This document shows positions 46,062-55,300 of a stretch of 64,000 nucleotides of DNA, piece after piece. The DNA comes from Pseudomonadota bacterium (GTDB lineage Bacteria > Pseudomonadota > Alphaproteobacteria > Rhizobiales > Rhizobiaceae), in NCBI GenBank assembly GCA_023399465.1, contig JAEWPB010000020.1:1-64000 (forward strand), read 5' to 3'. Both the position numbers and the translations under genes were made by a program. Each line of letters opens with the position of its first letter. Position 1 is the first letter of the stretch. The notes beneath the pieces were generated by a model. The model was not told where the DNA came from. It made no database searches and worked only from the letters and a program-made list of their open reading frames with translations.

Positions 46062-47592
46062 TGGTTCCGAGCCTTCCTGCGAGCGCATTGACGGCGGCTG
46101 ACGCCATCGCCGAGCCGCCGCGGCGACCTCGAACGGCGATGAACGGTACTCCGCGGGGGTTGGCGACCAGGGCCTCCTTCGATTCCGCCGCACCGACGAA
46201 CCCGACCGGAAAGCCGAGGATGATCGCCGGTCTCGGCGCGCCCTGATCGAGAAGTTCGAGCAGGCGGAACAGGGCGGTCGGGGCATTGCCGATGGCAACG
46301 ACAGCGCCCTCCATCCGATCGGCCCAGAGGTCGACCTGCGCCGCCGAGCGGGTGTTTTCGATCTCGGCGGCGAGCGGCCGCACCCGCTCGTCATTGAGGA
46401 GGCATATTACATCGTTGTCGGCTGGCAGCAGCCTGCGGATGATGCCATGGCGCACCATCTCGGCGTCGCAAAGAACCGGCGCCCCGTTTTGCAGCGCCGC
46501 CGCGCCTGCTTCGAACGCGCCTTCAGAAAAGGCTATGTCGTCCGCGAGGTCGACCATGCCGCAGGCATGGACCAACCGGACGGCAAGGTCCGCCATCCCC
46601 TCAGGGAACCGCGCCAGATCCGCTTCCGCACGGATCGTCGCAAACGACTGCGCATAGATTGCGGCCGGGTCGCGGACGTAGTCGACGACAGGCGCCGGCG
46701 GAACGAGATCCTCGTGCCCGAGGCCAAGCATCCAGCCCTCCTCGTTGACCAGAGTGGAGAGGTCTTCCCCGGAAAGCCCCTTCGGCGGCTGCAGGAGCGT
46801 GCGCAACTGCCCGGCGGCATCGAAGCTGGCGAAGGCAAGCGCTGCCGTGCGCACCTGCGCCTCGTCCTTCACCTCGCCATGCTTCGGCCGAACCGGAAAC
46901 AGCGACGGATAGATCTCGGCAAGGACGCAAGGGCCATCGAGAGCCCGGTCGAAATGCGTTTCGAACGGCCAGACGCGAACATGTTTCCCAAGAGGACTTT
47001 CATCGATGAAGCGCGAAAGGCGCGCGATGCCGAGCATCGCCTGCCCGCCGACGGAACCCGCATAGCAGAGCTTCCACACCGGCTGCGCCGTGCGCGCCCG
47101 TTGCTCGACAAGCCGACGTTCAGGGATGCCCAACCCGGCGTAATCAGGACGCCTGGGCGCAAGCCCTTCTACCGACCGGCCATTCGGCACGCCCCAGAAC
47201 ATCGGAGCGGCCGCGAAATGCCGGCGGTTCAACTGCGCTGCCACCTCGAAGCGGTTGTTGGCATTGTCGTCGTCATCCCGCACCTCTGCCGCAAGCCGCC
47301 GCCACAGCGAACGCCAGCTTGCCTCCCCCGACAGACGCTCAGCCGCCCCCTTCGGATAGCCGAAGGCGAAATCGAAACCGGCAAGCAGCCGCCGCCCCTC
47401 GGCAACCGATTTGGCAAGCAGCGTGTCGAGTTCATCCATGAAATCGCGACGCGTCGGAAAATTCCGGGTCCAGACGACTTCGCTGGTCCTCTCCCGGCGT
47501 TCGACCAGGCATGCCCAGATCGAATCCTCGCCGCGCCGGGGAACGCTCGCCGCGGACCAGTCGACCATCAGGTATCGATCGAACAGCGCCAT
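46054..47592 (-). CDS. cobH: Precorrin-8X methylmutase CobH with extra N-terminal DUF429-like domain
   Basis: A 512-residue protein, more than twice the usual ~210 residues of CobH. The C-terminal part (about 300-510) is CobH, with the catalytic His H342 in VRLVHACGMVDLADDI and VGFVGAAESKEAL. The N-terminal ~290 residues begin YLMVDWSAASVP (VDWS at 10-13), contain FDFAFGYP (73-80) and EIYPS (226-230), a spacing of acidic motifs like RNase-H-fold DUF429 proteins. Its role is unknown. The reading frame is continuous, so this is a true fusion. ATG at 47592 overlaps the cbiX stop by one base. Confidence 0.88.
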   Translation of the reverse strand: MALFDRYLMVDWSAASVPRRGEDSIWACLVERRERTSEVVWTRNFPTRRDFMDELDTLLAKSVAEGRRLLAGFDFAFGYPKGAAERLSGEASWRSLWRRLAAEVRDDDDNANNRFEVAAQLNRRHFAAAPMFWGVPNGRSVEGLAPRRPDYAGLGIPERRLVEQRARTAQPVWKLCYAGSVGGQAMLGIARLSRFIDESPLGKHVRVWPFETHFDRALDGPCVLAEIYPSLFPVRPKHGEVKDEAQVRTAALAFASFDAAGQLRTLLQPPKGLSGEDLSTLVNEEGWMLGLGHEDLVPPAPVVDYVRDPAAIYAQSFATIRAEADLARFPEGMADLAVRLVHACGMVDLADDIAFSEGAFEAGAAALQNGAPVLCDAEMVRHGIIRRLLPADNDVICLLNDERVRPLAAEIENTRSAAQVDLWADRMEGAVVAIGNAPTALFRLLELLDQGAPRPAIILGFPVGFVGAAESKEALVANPRGVPFIAVRGRRGGSAMASAAVNALAGRLGTNV

Positions 47593-48923
47593 CACGTCTT
47601 CTTCATCGATTTCGGCCCGAGCGGATGATCCGCATGCGGATAGGGCGCGTGGTGATGATGGTGATGCCCGTGATCATGGTGATGGTCGTGATGACCATGG
47701 TCGTGGTCGTGGTCGTGATGATGGTGGCCATGGGCATGGCTGTGGTCGTGATTATGATGGTGACCGCAACCGCAGTTCGGGCCATGCTCGTGCCCGCCGT
47801 GCCTGCCGCTCGACGGGGCATCGATCACGGCTTGTAGTTCGTCATCGGGCGCCGCATCGGCAAGGTGGGCATATCTGCCGCCGAGCGTGAACGAGGCGGA
47901 ATAGTCGAAGACCGGCTGCAGATCGTTCGGCGCTGCGTGCGAATGCACCGGCGTCCAAGGCAGGCCATGCTCACGGCAAAACTCCTCCTCTCGGCAGGAC
48001 GCATCGCAGTCGCCCTTGCACGGACAGTCTTCCAGTCCGCCGCCGATGCCTTCGACGTGGTGGTGATGGCTTTCCTGCGGCTGGCCGAGATCCGCTTCGA
48101 AGCCGAGCACCTGCTCGCGATACTTGCACATCTGGCAGTTCATCACCGCCGCACCGTCGAGGATCTCCTGCACGCGATCCTGGAAGGTGTCGAGCACGAG
48201 CGGATGGTCATTGAGATAGCTCGCCTTGACGAACTGGATGTCGGGATGCCGCGCCGCCACCTCGTCGGTATAGCTGTAGATGCGCTTCACCAGCACGCCG
48301 GTGAAAAGGAAATACGGGAAGACGATGATGCGCTTGTAGCCGAGTCTCGCGGCATGCGTCAGGCCCGGTTCGACCAGCGGGAAGGTCACGCCCGAATAGC
48401 AGGTCTCGCCCCAGCCGAAGCCCATGCCTTCCCAGAGCATGCGCATCACCTTGGTGGCGTTCGAATTGGCGTCCGGATCGGACGACCCGCGCCCGACGAC
48501 CATCAGCAGCGTGTCGTGCCTGTCGATAAATCCGTGCTCGTTGTTGGCCTGATCCACGGCCTCCTGGATGCGATCACCGGCGGCGCGGATCATCTTCAGG
48601 TCGATGCCGAGTTCGCGGCCATAATTGATGACCATCCCAGGGTTCTGGGCCTGGTAGGTGTTGAGCACGGAAGGAATATCGTTCTTGGCGTGGCCGGCGG
48701 CAAACAGCATGCCCGGCACCGCGAGCACGCGGGTCACGCCTTCGGCGCGCAGCCTGTCGAGGCCGGAGGCGATCACCGGGTTGCAGAATTCGAGATAGCC
48801 GTATTCGACCGGCATGTCGGGATTGCGCGCCTTCAGCGCCTCGGCGATCACGGCGAACTCACGCGCCGCGTTCTGGTTGCGGCTTCCGTGTCCGCACACC
48901 ATGATTCCGAGTTTTTCCGTCAT
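47592..48923 (-). CDS. cbiX: Cobaltochelatase CbiX (long form) with Cys and His-rich tail
   Basis: A 443-residue protein. Two chelatase-like halves come first: MVCGHGSRNQNAAREF with H12, then the second half with MVVGRGSSDPDANSNA. A Cys pair follows in MNCQMCKYRE (C263/C266), like the Fe-S-binding MXCXXC of long CbiX proteins, then a second Cys cluster (300-316) and an extreme His tail (376-430). CbiX inserts Co2+ into sirohydrochlorin in the early-cobalt route. ATG at 48923 follows GGAGG by 9 nt. It heads the operon and has a riboswitch-like leader. Confidence 0.9.
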   Translation of the reverse strand: MTEKLGIMVCGHGSRNQNAAREFAVIAEALKARNPDMPVEYGYLEFCNPVIASGLDRLRAEGVTRVLAVPGMLFAAGHAKNDIPSVLNTYQAQNPGMVINYGRELGIDLKMIRAAGDRIQEAVDQANNEHGFIDRHDTLLMVVGRGSSDPDANSNATKVMRMLWEGMGFGWGETCYSGVTFPLVEPGLTHAARLGYKRIIVFPYFLFTGVLVKRIYSYTDEVAARHPDIQFVKASYLNDHPLVLDTFQDRVQEILDGAAVMNCQMCKYREQVLGFEADLGQPQESHHHHVEGIGGGLEDCPCKGDCDASCREEEFCREHGLPWTPVHSHAAPNDLQPVFDYSASFTLGGRYAHLADAAPDDELQAVIDAPSSGRHGGHEHGPNCGCGHHHNHDHSHAHGHHHHDHDHDHGHHDHHHDHGHHHHHHAPYPHADHPLGPKSMKKT

Positions 48924-49075
48924 TTCAAAAGGCCTCCAATGCTTCGTCTTCAACAGGATGCACGAAGCGCCGGAGCTGGAAAACCAGCTCCGCGGCCATT
49001 GGGACAGCTCCGGATCAGACCCCCTGTATGGGTCGGTCGCACCGGAATCTCTTAAGCCTGAAAATCAGGCGCCGT
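48924..49075 (-). promoter_or_regulatory. Cobalamin-riboswitch-like leader of cbiX (variant or truncated)
   Basis: Read on the minus strand, a GCCTGA-TTT-TCAGGC hairpin (49056-49070) precedes TTAAGAGATTCCGGTGCGA, close to the conserved AATAGGGAATCCGGTG of B12 riboswitches. GACCCATACAGGG (49022-49034) and TGATCCGGAGCTGTCCC follow, matching the P3-P6 core. The CAGGAGACCTGCC B12 box is absent. A perfect GGAGCTGG/CCAGCTCC hairpin (48972-48991) comes next. CCAATG (48997-49002) can pair with CATTGG (48936-48941), which overlaps the ribosome site, giving a plausible switch. Confidence 0.5.
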
Positions 49076-49231
49076 CGCACATTGAAAAAAGGTGTAGCCG
49101 AGGCGGTGATACGGGTCAAACCGGATTGCGGCATATCAAGCGATAGTTGCGCCGCGACTGACTGTGAGCTTCCGCCACGGCCTTTCCATTTCTCGCAATC
49201 CGGCGTTCGTCGCCGACATTTGGCTCGAATT

Positions 49232-50209
49232 TCAGGGACGTAGCAGGATCTTGCCGTGCCGCCCGGCCGTCACTGCCGCCGATGCCGCTTTGGCGATATC
49301 GGACAATGGGAAGACGCCGCCCACCTGCAGCCTGACCACTCCCGCTTCCACCAGGCGCAGCAGCTCGCCGATCATCGCGGCGATTTGCTGTGGCGGGGTG
49401 GTCTGCAGCATCCGGGAAAGCCAGAAGCCCTTCACCACCGCCTGCTTGAAGATCAGGTCGCCGGCGGAAATCTGCATCGGCTTGCCCGACATCGCTCCGA
49501 AGGAAACCAGCAGACCATTCTCGCCAACCAGCGAAAGCAGCTCCCCCGAGGCCTCGCCGCCGACCCCGTCGATCGCGCTGGCGATCGCGTTGCCGCCGAC
49601 GATCGCCTCGACCTTGGCCCGCCAGTCGGCATCGGAGGTGGACACGATATTGGCTATCCCGAGACCGGCGAGTTCCGCGACCGCCTCCGGGCGGCGGACG
49701 AGATTGATGACGTTGATGCCGCGACTTTTCGCAACCATCGCCAGTACCTTGGCAACGGCGCCATTGGCGGCATTCTGCACGACCCACTGCCCCGGCCGTG
49801 CATCCGTGAACTTGAGGACGCACAAGGCACTGAGCGGCATGCTGATCAGTTGCGCCGCCGTCCCGTCATCGATGCCGTCAGGCACCGGCACGGCAGAGGT
49901 TGCATTGGCGATGAAGTATTCGGCCCAGGCGCCGTGCACGCCGCTGACCGAAACACGCTGGCCGACCGCAAGGCCGCTGACCCCGTCGCCGAGCGCATCG
50001 ATGACACCGACGGCCTCGCTGCCGCCGATCGCCGGCAGTTGCGGCTTGTATCCGTAGCGACCGGCGACCGTCAGCAGGTCGTGATTGTGGATCGCCGAAA
50101 GGATCGTCTTCACCCGGACCTGCCCCGCCCCGGGTTCCGGAAGCGCGCAATCCTCGACCTTGAGGACCATGGAGGGATCGCCGAAAGAGTGGTGGACTGC
50201 GCCGAGCAT
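49232..50209 (-). CDS. MDR-family NADPH reductase (2-enoyl thioester reductase/quinone oxidoreductase-like)
   Basis: A 325-residue medium-chain dehydrogenase without zinc-ligand Cys. It shows IHNHDLLTVAGRYGYKPQLPAIGGSEAVG and QNAANGAVAKVLAMVAKSRGINVINLVRR, closest in pattern to enoyl-thioester reductases (ETR/MECR). The substrate is uncertain. ATG at 50209 follows AGGAAAGTCC. It stands between the cbiX leader and a divergent TauE gene and has no evident link to B12. Confidence 0.82.
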   Translation of the reverse strand: MLGAVHHSFGDPSMVLKVEDCALPEPGAGQVRVKTILSAIHNHDLLTVAGRYGYKPQLPAIGGSEAVGVIDALGDGVSGLAVGQRVSVSGVHGAWAEYFIANATSAVPVPDGIDDGTAAQLISMPLSALCVLKFTDARPGQWVVQNAANGAVAKVLAMVAKSRGINVINLVRRPEAVAELAGLGIANIVSTSDADWRAKVEAIVGGNAIASAIDGVGGEASGELLSLVGENGLLVSFGAMSGKPMQISAGDLIFKQAVVKGFWLSRMLQTTPPQQIAAMIGELLRLVEAGVVRLQVGGVFPLSDIAKAASAAVTAGRHGKILLRP

Positions 50210-50432
50210 GGACTTTCCTTTTTTTTTCGCGGCTTCGCGCCTGCGCTTCAAGCTCTGGAATGGCTATTCACGACATAGGACGGGCTCGGCAACGTTCAAG
50301 CCGGCCGGACACCTGTCCCTCCCGTCATTGACGCACCGACTTCCCAAAGGGGGCGTCAGATGCTCTTTCTGGCTGCTGTACTTTCTGCCATAAGGCTGAA
50401 CTCTCTTTTTTGCTCATATCCGAGTCTGTACC

Positions 50433-51218
50433 TTGACCGATATTCTGCCCCAAGTCCTGCTGTTCCTCGTCCTTGTCGCATTCATCGCCGGCTTCATCGA
50501 TTCAATTGCGGGTGGTGGCGGCCTGATCACCATTCCGGCGATGCTGCTTGCCGGGATCCCGCCGCTGGAAACGCTCGGCACCAACAAGCTCCAGGGACTG
50601 TTCGGATCGGGCTCGGCGACCCTCGCCTATGCGCGCCATGGCCATGTCGACCTTGGCGAACAATGGCCTCTGGCCGCCATGACGATCCTCGGCGGCGGCC
50701 TTGGCGCGATCCTTGCCACCGTCGTGCCCGCCGAGGTGCTGAGCGGCATGCTGCCGTTCCTGCTGGTGGCGATCGCTCTCTATTTCGGCTTCAAGCCCAA
50801 TCTCAGCGATATCGACAAGCACCGGCGGATGGCGCCGCTCGCCTTCGGCCTGACCGTCGTGCCGGCGATTGGCTTCTATGACGGGGTGTTCGGGCCGGGC
50901 ACCGGTTCGTTCTTCATGCTCGCCTTCGTGGCGCTTGCCGGTTTCGGCGTGCTCAAGGCCACGGCGCACACGAAGCTTCTGAACTTCGGCTCCAATATCG
51001 GCGCCTTTGCCGTGTTCCTCGGTTTCGGCGTGATATTGTGGAAAGTCGGCCTGCTGATGGGCATCGGCCAGTTCCTCGGCGCGCAACTCGGCTCGCGCTT
51101 CGCGATGAAGAACGGCGCCAGGATCATCAAGCCGCTGCTTGTCGTTACCTGCCTGGCGCTCGCCGTAAAGCTGGCCTCCGACCCCGCCAATCCGGTCAGG
51201 GTCTGGCTCGGTTTCTAG
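50433..51218 (+). CDS. TauE/SafE-family membrane transporter
   Basis: A 261-residue protein with about eight transmembrane helices and the TauE/SafE signature IAGGGGLITIPAMLLAGIPPLETLGTNKLQG near the N terminus, and the second-repeat motif GVFGPGTGSFFMLAF. Family members export sulfite, sulfoacetate or other anions; some neighbours of cob genes have been suspected of cobalt transport, but that is inference. The start appears to be TTG at 50433 with a weak ribosome site. Its end overlaps the convergent EamA gene by 4 bp. Confidence 0.85.
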   Translation: MTDILPQVLLFLVLVAFIAGFIDSIAGGGGLITIPAMLLAGIPPLETLGTNKLQGLFGSGSATLAYARHGHVDLGEQWPLAAMTILGGGLGAILATVVPAEVLSGMLPFLLVAIALYFGFKPNLSDIDKHRRMAPLAFGLTVVPAIGFYDGVFGPGTGSFFMLAFVALAGFGVLKATAHTKLLNFGSNIGAFAVFLGFGVILWKVGLLMGIGQFLGAQLGSRFAMKNGARIIKPLLVVTCLALAVKLASDPANPVRVWLGF

Positions 51219-51640
51219 AAGATCGCCAGAAGCACCGCGCCGGTCGCGATCAGGGCGACCGCGAACCAGTGGATAAGGTTGAGTTTCTCACCAAGGAAGA
51301 TGACGCCGAAAATGGCGACCAGCACGATCGACAGCTTGTCGACCGGGGCGACACGCGCGGCATCGCCGAGCTTCAGCGCCCGGAAATAGGCAAGCCAGGA
51401 CGCGCCGGTGGCAAGCCCGGAAAGCGTCAGGAAGATCCAGGTCTTCGCCGAGATGGTCGACGGCGACTGCCACTGCCCGGTCGCCAGCACGATGGCGCCG
51501 AGGGTGAAGAAGATCACCACCGTGCGGATGAGGGTCGCGAGATCGGAATTGACGCCCGCCACGCCGATCTTGCCGAAGATCGCCGTGAGCGCAGCGAAGG
51601 CGGCGGAAAGAAGCGCCCAGAATACCCAGCCGTTGCTCAT
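51215..51640 (-). CDS. Half-size EamA/DMT-type transporter
   Basis: A 141-residue protein with about five hydrophobic helices: WVFWALLSAAFAALTAIFGKIG, LIRTVVIFFTLGAIVLA, WIFLTLSGLATGASWLAYFRAL, LSIVLVAIFGVIFLGE and HWFAVALIATGAVLL. This is one EamA repeat, so it probably dimerises. Its ATG overlaps the cobO stop by one base, placing it at the end of the cbtBA-cobU-W-N-O transcription unit. The substrate is unknown. Confidence 0.85.
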   Translation of the reverse strand: MSNGWVFWALLSAAFAALTAIFGKIGVAGVNSDLATLIRTVVIFFTLGAIVLATGQWQSPSTISAKTWIFLTLSGLATGASWLAYFRALKLGDAARVAPVDKLSIVLVAIFGVIFLGEKLNLIHWFAVALIATGAVLLAIF

Positions 51641-52281
51641 CAGAATTCGACGCCGACCTGTGCCTTGATCCCCGAGCGGAAGGGATGCTTCAGCAATTCC
51701 ATTTCGGTCGCCAGATCGGCGATCTCGAGCAGTTCGTCGCTGGCGTTGCGGCCGGTCAGCACGACATGGGTCATGTAGGGTTTTTCTTCTTTCAGGAATG
51801 TCACCACATCGTTGATGTCGATGTAGTCGTAGCGGATGGCGATGTTGATCTCGTCGAGCAGCACCATCGTGTTATTCTCGTCGCGGATCAGTTCCTTGGC
51901 CTTCTCCCAGGCGGCCTGCGCCATGGCCACGTCGCGCGCGCGGTCCTGGGTTTCCCAGGTAAAACCCTCGCCCATGGTGTGGAACTGGCAGATATCGGAA
52001 AAGTGCTTCAGGATCAGGTCGCGTTCGCCGGTCGACTTCGCGCCCTTGATGAACTGCACGACGGCGCAGCGCCTGCCGTGCGCGATGTGCCGGAAGATCA
52101 TCCCGAAGGCGGCCGAAGACTTGCCCTTGCCCTTGCCGGTATGGACGATGACCAGCCCCTTCTCGTCGGTCTTGGTCGCCATGATCTTGTCCCGGGCGGC
52201 CTTCTTCTTGGCCATCTTCTCGGCGTGACGGGCGAGTTCCTCGGGGCTGATGGTCTCGTTGGTTACAGGGTTGTCCGTCAT
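51640..52281 (-). CDS. cobO: Cob(I)yrinic acid a,c-diamide adenosyltransferase CobO
   Basis: A 213-residue P-loop enzyme with IVHTGKGKGKSSAAFG (Walker A), VQFIKGAKSTGERD and LLDEINIAIRYDY. It transfers the adenosyl group of ATP to the corrinoid cobalt. ATG at 52281 (MTDNPVTNE) is chosen because GGAG lies upstream and it gives the usual CobO length; ATG at 52326 would add 15 residues. It lies 65 bp after cobN. Confidence 0.93.
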   Translation of the reverse strand: MTDNPVTNETISPEELARHAEKMAKKKAARDKIMATKTDEKGLVIVHTGKGKGKSSAAFGMIFRHIAHGRRCAVVQFIKGAKSTGERDLILKHFSDICQFHTMGEGFTWETQDRARDVAMAQAAWEKAKELIRDENNTMVLLDEINIAIRYDYIDINDVVTFLKEEKPYMTHVVLTGRNASDELLEIADLATEMELLKHPFRSGIKAQVGVEF

Positions 52282-52346
52282 GCTTTCCATCTCCGCGAAT
52301 GCCAGCAGCTCTTTCGTGGCATCCATTATTCATTCTCTCAGAAGAG

Positions 52347-55300
52347 TCACGCTTTTGCGATACCACCACGCGCCGTCGCCATGGAAGCGGCTTCCGCAAG
52401 CGCGGCGAGATCGAACCTCGCCGAGTTCGAGCGCGGGTTCCAGAGCCCCCGGTCGATCGCTTCCTGCAGCCGCTCGGCCATTTCCTTCAGCGCGAGGGGG
52501 TTCTTGTCGGCCATGAAATCCCGGACCTCGGCATCCACCACGAAGGCCCGGTAGACGGCTTCGAAGTGATGGTCGCGCACGGCACCCGTGGTCGCCGAGA
52601 AGGCGAACATGTAATCGACCGTGGCGGCAATCTCGAAAGCGCCCTTGTAGCCGTGACGCATGACGCCGGCGATCCACTTCGGATTGACCACCCGGGCCCG
52701 GACGACCCGGCCGATCTCCTCCTCCAGCGATCGGATCACCGGCTTTTCCGGCCGCGAGTGATCGTTGTGGTAAACGGCAGGGCGGGCGCCGGAGACATGC
52801 TCGATCGCCGCGGTCATGCCGCCCTCGAACTGGTAATAGTCGTCACTGTCGAGAAGGTCATGCTCGCGGTTGTCCTGGTTCTGCACCACGGCTTCGACAG
52901 AACGCAACCGCTCCTCGAAAAGCCCGCGTTCGGCCTTGCCTTCCTCGCCGGCGCCATAGGCATAGCCGCCCCAGACGAGATAGGCTTCGGCGAGATCGCC
53001 GCGGCGCTCCCAGCCCTTCTCGTCGATCAGCGCCTGCAGGCCAGCGCCGTAAGCGCCCGGCTTCGAGCCGAAGACGCGGTAGCCGGCGCGGCGGGACGCG
53101 GCCTTCGCGTCCATCCCCTCCGCCACCAGACCGGCCGCTTCACGGCGCATGCGGGCTGCAATCGGGTTGTCGGCCTCGTCCTCGTCGAGTTGGCCGATGG
53201 CGCGGATCGCCTTGTCGATGAGCGCGATCTGCTCGGGGAATGCATCGCGGAAAAAGCCGGAGATCCGGAGCGTGACGTCGACCCGCGGCCGGCGAAGCAT
53301 GGCGGGCGGAACGATCTCGTAGCCGGTGACGCGGCGCGAGGCATTGTCCCAGACTGGCTTGACGCCGATCAGGGCCAGCGCCTGGGCGATATCGTCGCCG
53401 CCGGTGCGCATGTTCGAGGTGCCCCAGGCGGTCAGGCCGAACGAGGTCGGCCATTCGCCGTGGTCCTGCACGTAGCGGGTGATGAGAAGTTCGGCCGATT
53501 TCTTTCCCAGCTCATAGGCCGCCGCCGTCGGCACCGCGCGACTGTCGACCGAATAGAAATTCCTGCCCGTCGGCAACACGTCGGGCCGTCCACGGGTCGG
53601 GGCCCCGGATGGCCCGGGCGCCACGAAGCGGCCGGCAAGCCCCGTCAGCAGCGCCTCGATTTCCGCCGGACCGGATTGCCGGACCGAGGGCGCCAATCGT
53701 TGCTCAATCTCATCGAGAACCGCTCTCGTACGCGGCCACGCCTCAGGGCAAGCGCAGGCGCCCTCCACGAGGTTCGCGGCGAGCAGTTCTATGCGTTCGA
53801 CAGTGTCGCCATGGGAACGCCACGGGCTTTCCGAGACCGCGACCAGCAGCTCCGGCCTCGGCCCCTGCCATGCGGCCGCCATGTCGCAATCGAGCGGATC
53901 GAAGCCGTCGAGGCCGGCGTCCGCCGCGATCGCCCGCTGCAGGCTGGCGTCACCGCCCTCGCCAAGACCGCGCGGCACGCGTGCCAGAGCCACGACAAGA
54001 TCGGTCAGCAGACGGCCTTCGGGAGCGAGCCCGAAGATATGCAGGCCGTCGCGGATCTGCATTTCCTTGAGATCGCAGAGATAGGCGTCGAGCTTGGCGA
54101 GTGCCGTATCCTCCGCCTCGCCCGTTGCGATGCCGGCATCCCGGTCGAGACCGATATCGGTGACGAGTTCGAGGATCTGCTTCTTCAGCAACCGGAGACG
54201 TCGCGGATCGCCGCCCGCCGCTTCGTAGTACTCGTCGACCAGCGCCTCGAGATCCTTGAGCGGCCCATAGCTTTCGGCACGCGTCAGCGGCGGCGTCAGA
54301 TGGTCGATGATGACCGCGCTGGTCCGGCGCTTGGCCTGCGTGCCTTCACCCGGATCGTTGACGATAAAGGGATAGAGATGCGGCAGCGGCCCGAACACCG
54401 CCTCGGGATAGCAGTTCTCCGAAAGCGCCAGCGCCTTGCCGGGCAGCCATTCGAGGTTGCCGTGCTTGCCCATGTGCACGATCGCATGGGCACCATAGAC
54501 GGTCCGCAGATACGCATAGAACGCGAGATAGCCGTGCGGGGGCACCAGATCCGGCGAGTGATAGGTTTCCTTCGGATCGATGTTGTAGCCGCGCGCCGGC
54601 TGGATGCAGACCAGCACCTCGCCGAAGCGGGAAAGCGGCAGGGCGAAGCGCCCGTCGATGAAGAATGGGTCAGTCTCAGGACGTCCCCAGCGGGCGGTGA
54701 CTTCGCCTTGAATCCTTTCTGGAAGGGTTTTGAAGAACGCATTGTATTGATTCAGCGAAATCGTTTCGCGGATCTCGCGATCATGGTTCTCCGCGTTCGT
54801 CGGGCCGGCCATCAGGTGGCGCATCAGCGCGTCGCTATCGGCGGGAAGATTGGCGATAGCGTAGCCCTCCCGCGCCATCGCCCTCAGTACTTCCATGGTG
54901 CCCGCGGGCGTATCGAGGCCGACGCCGTTTCCGAGCCGCCCGTCGCGGTTCGGATAGTTGGCCATGATAAGCGCCACGCGCCGATCCCCGACCGGAGCGC
55001 GCCTGAGCCGCGCCCAGTTGGCCGCCAGCTGCGCCACGAAACGGATCCGGTCGTCGAGCGGCTCGTGGCTGACGATGTTCGTCTGCGTCAGTTCGTCGAA
55101 GCGGGCTGCCGACTTGAACGACACCGCCCGCGACAGCACCCGTCCGTCGACCTCCGGGAGCGCCACGTTCATCGCCAGGTCGCGGGCGGAAAGCCCCTGC
55201 GTCGACGTTTCCCAGGCCTCGCGGCTCGAACCGGAGAAGATCGCCTGCAGCACCACGGCGCCGCCTTCGTCGAGCACCGTCGGCTGGCGCTCGGCGCCGG

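Noticed and set aside
47640..47770. Dense CAT/GTG repeat pattern
   Set aside because: It is the coding sequence of the CbiX His-rich tail, in frame and without conserved repeat-spacer structure.
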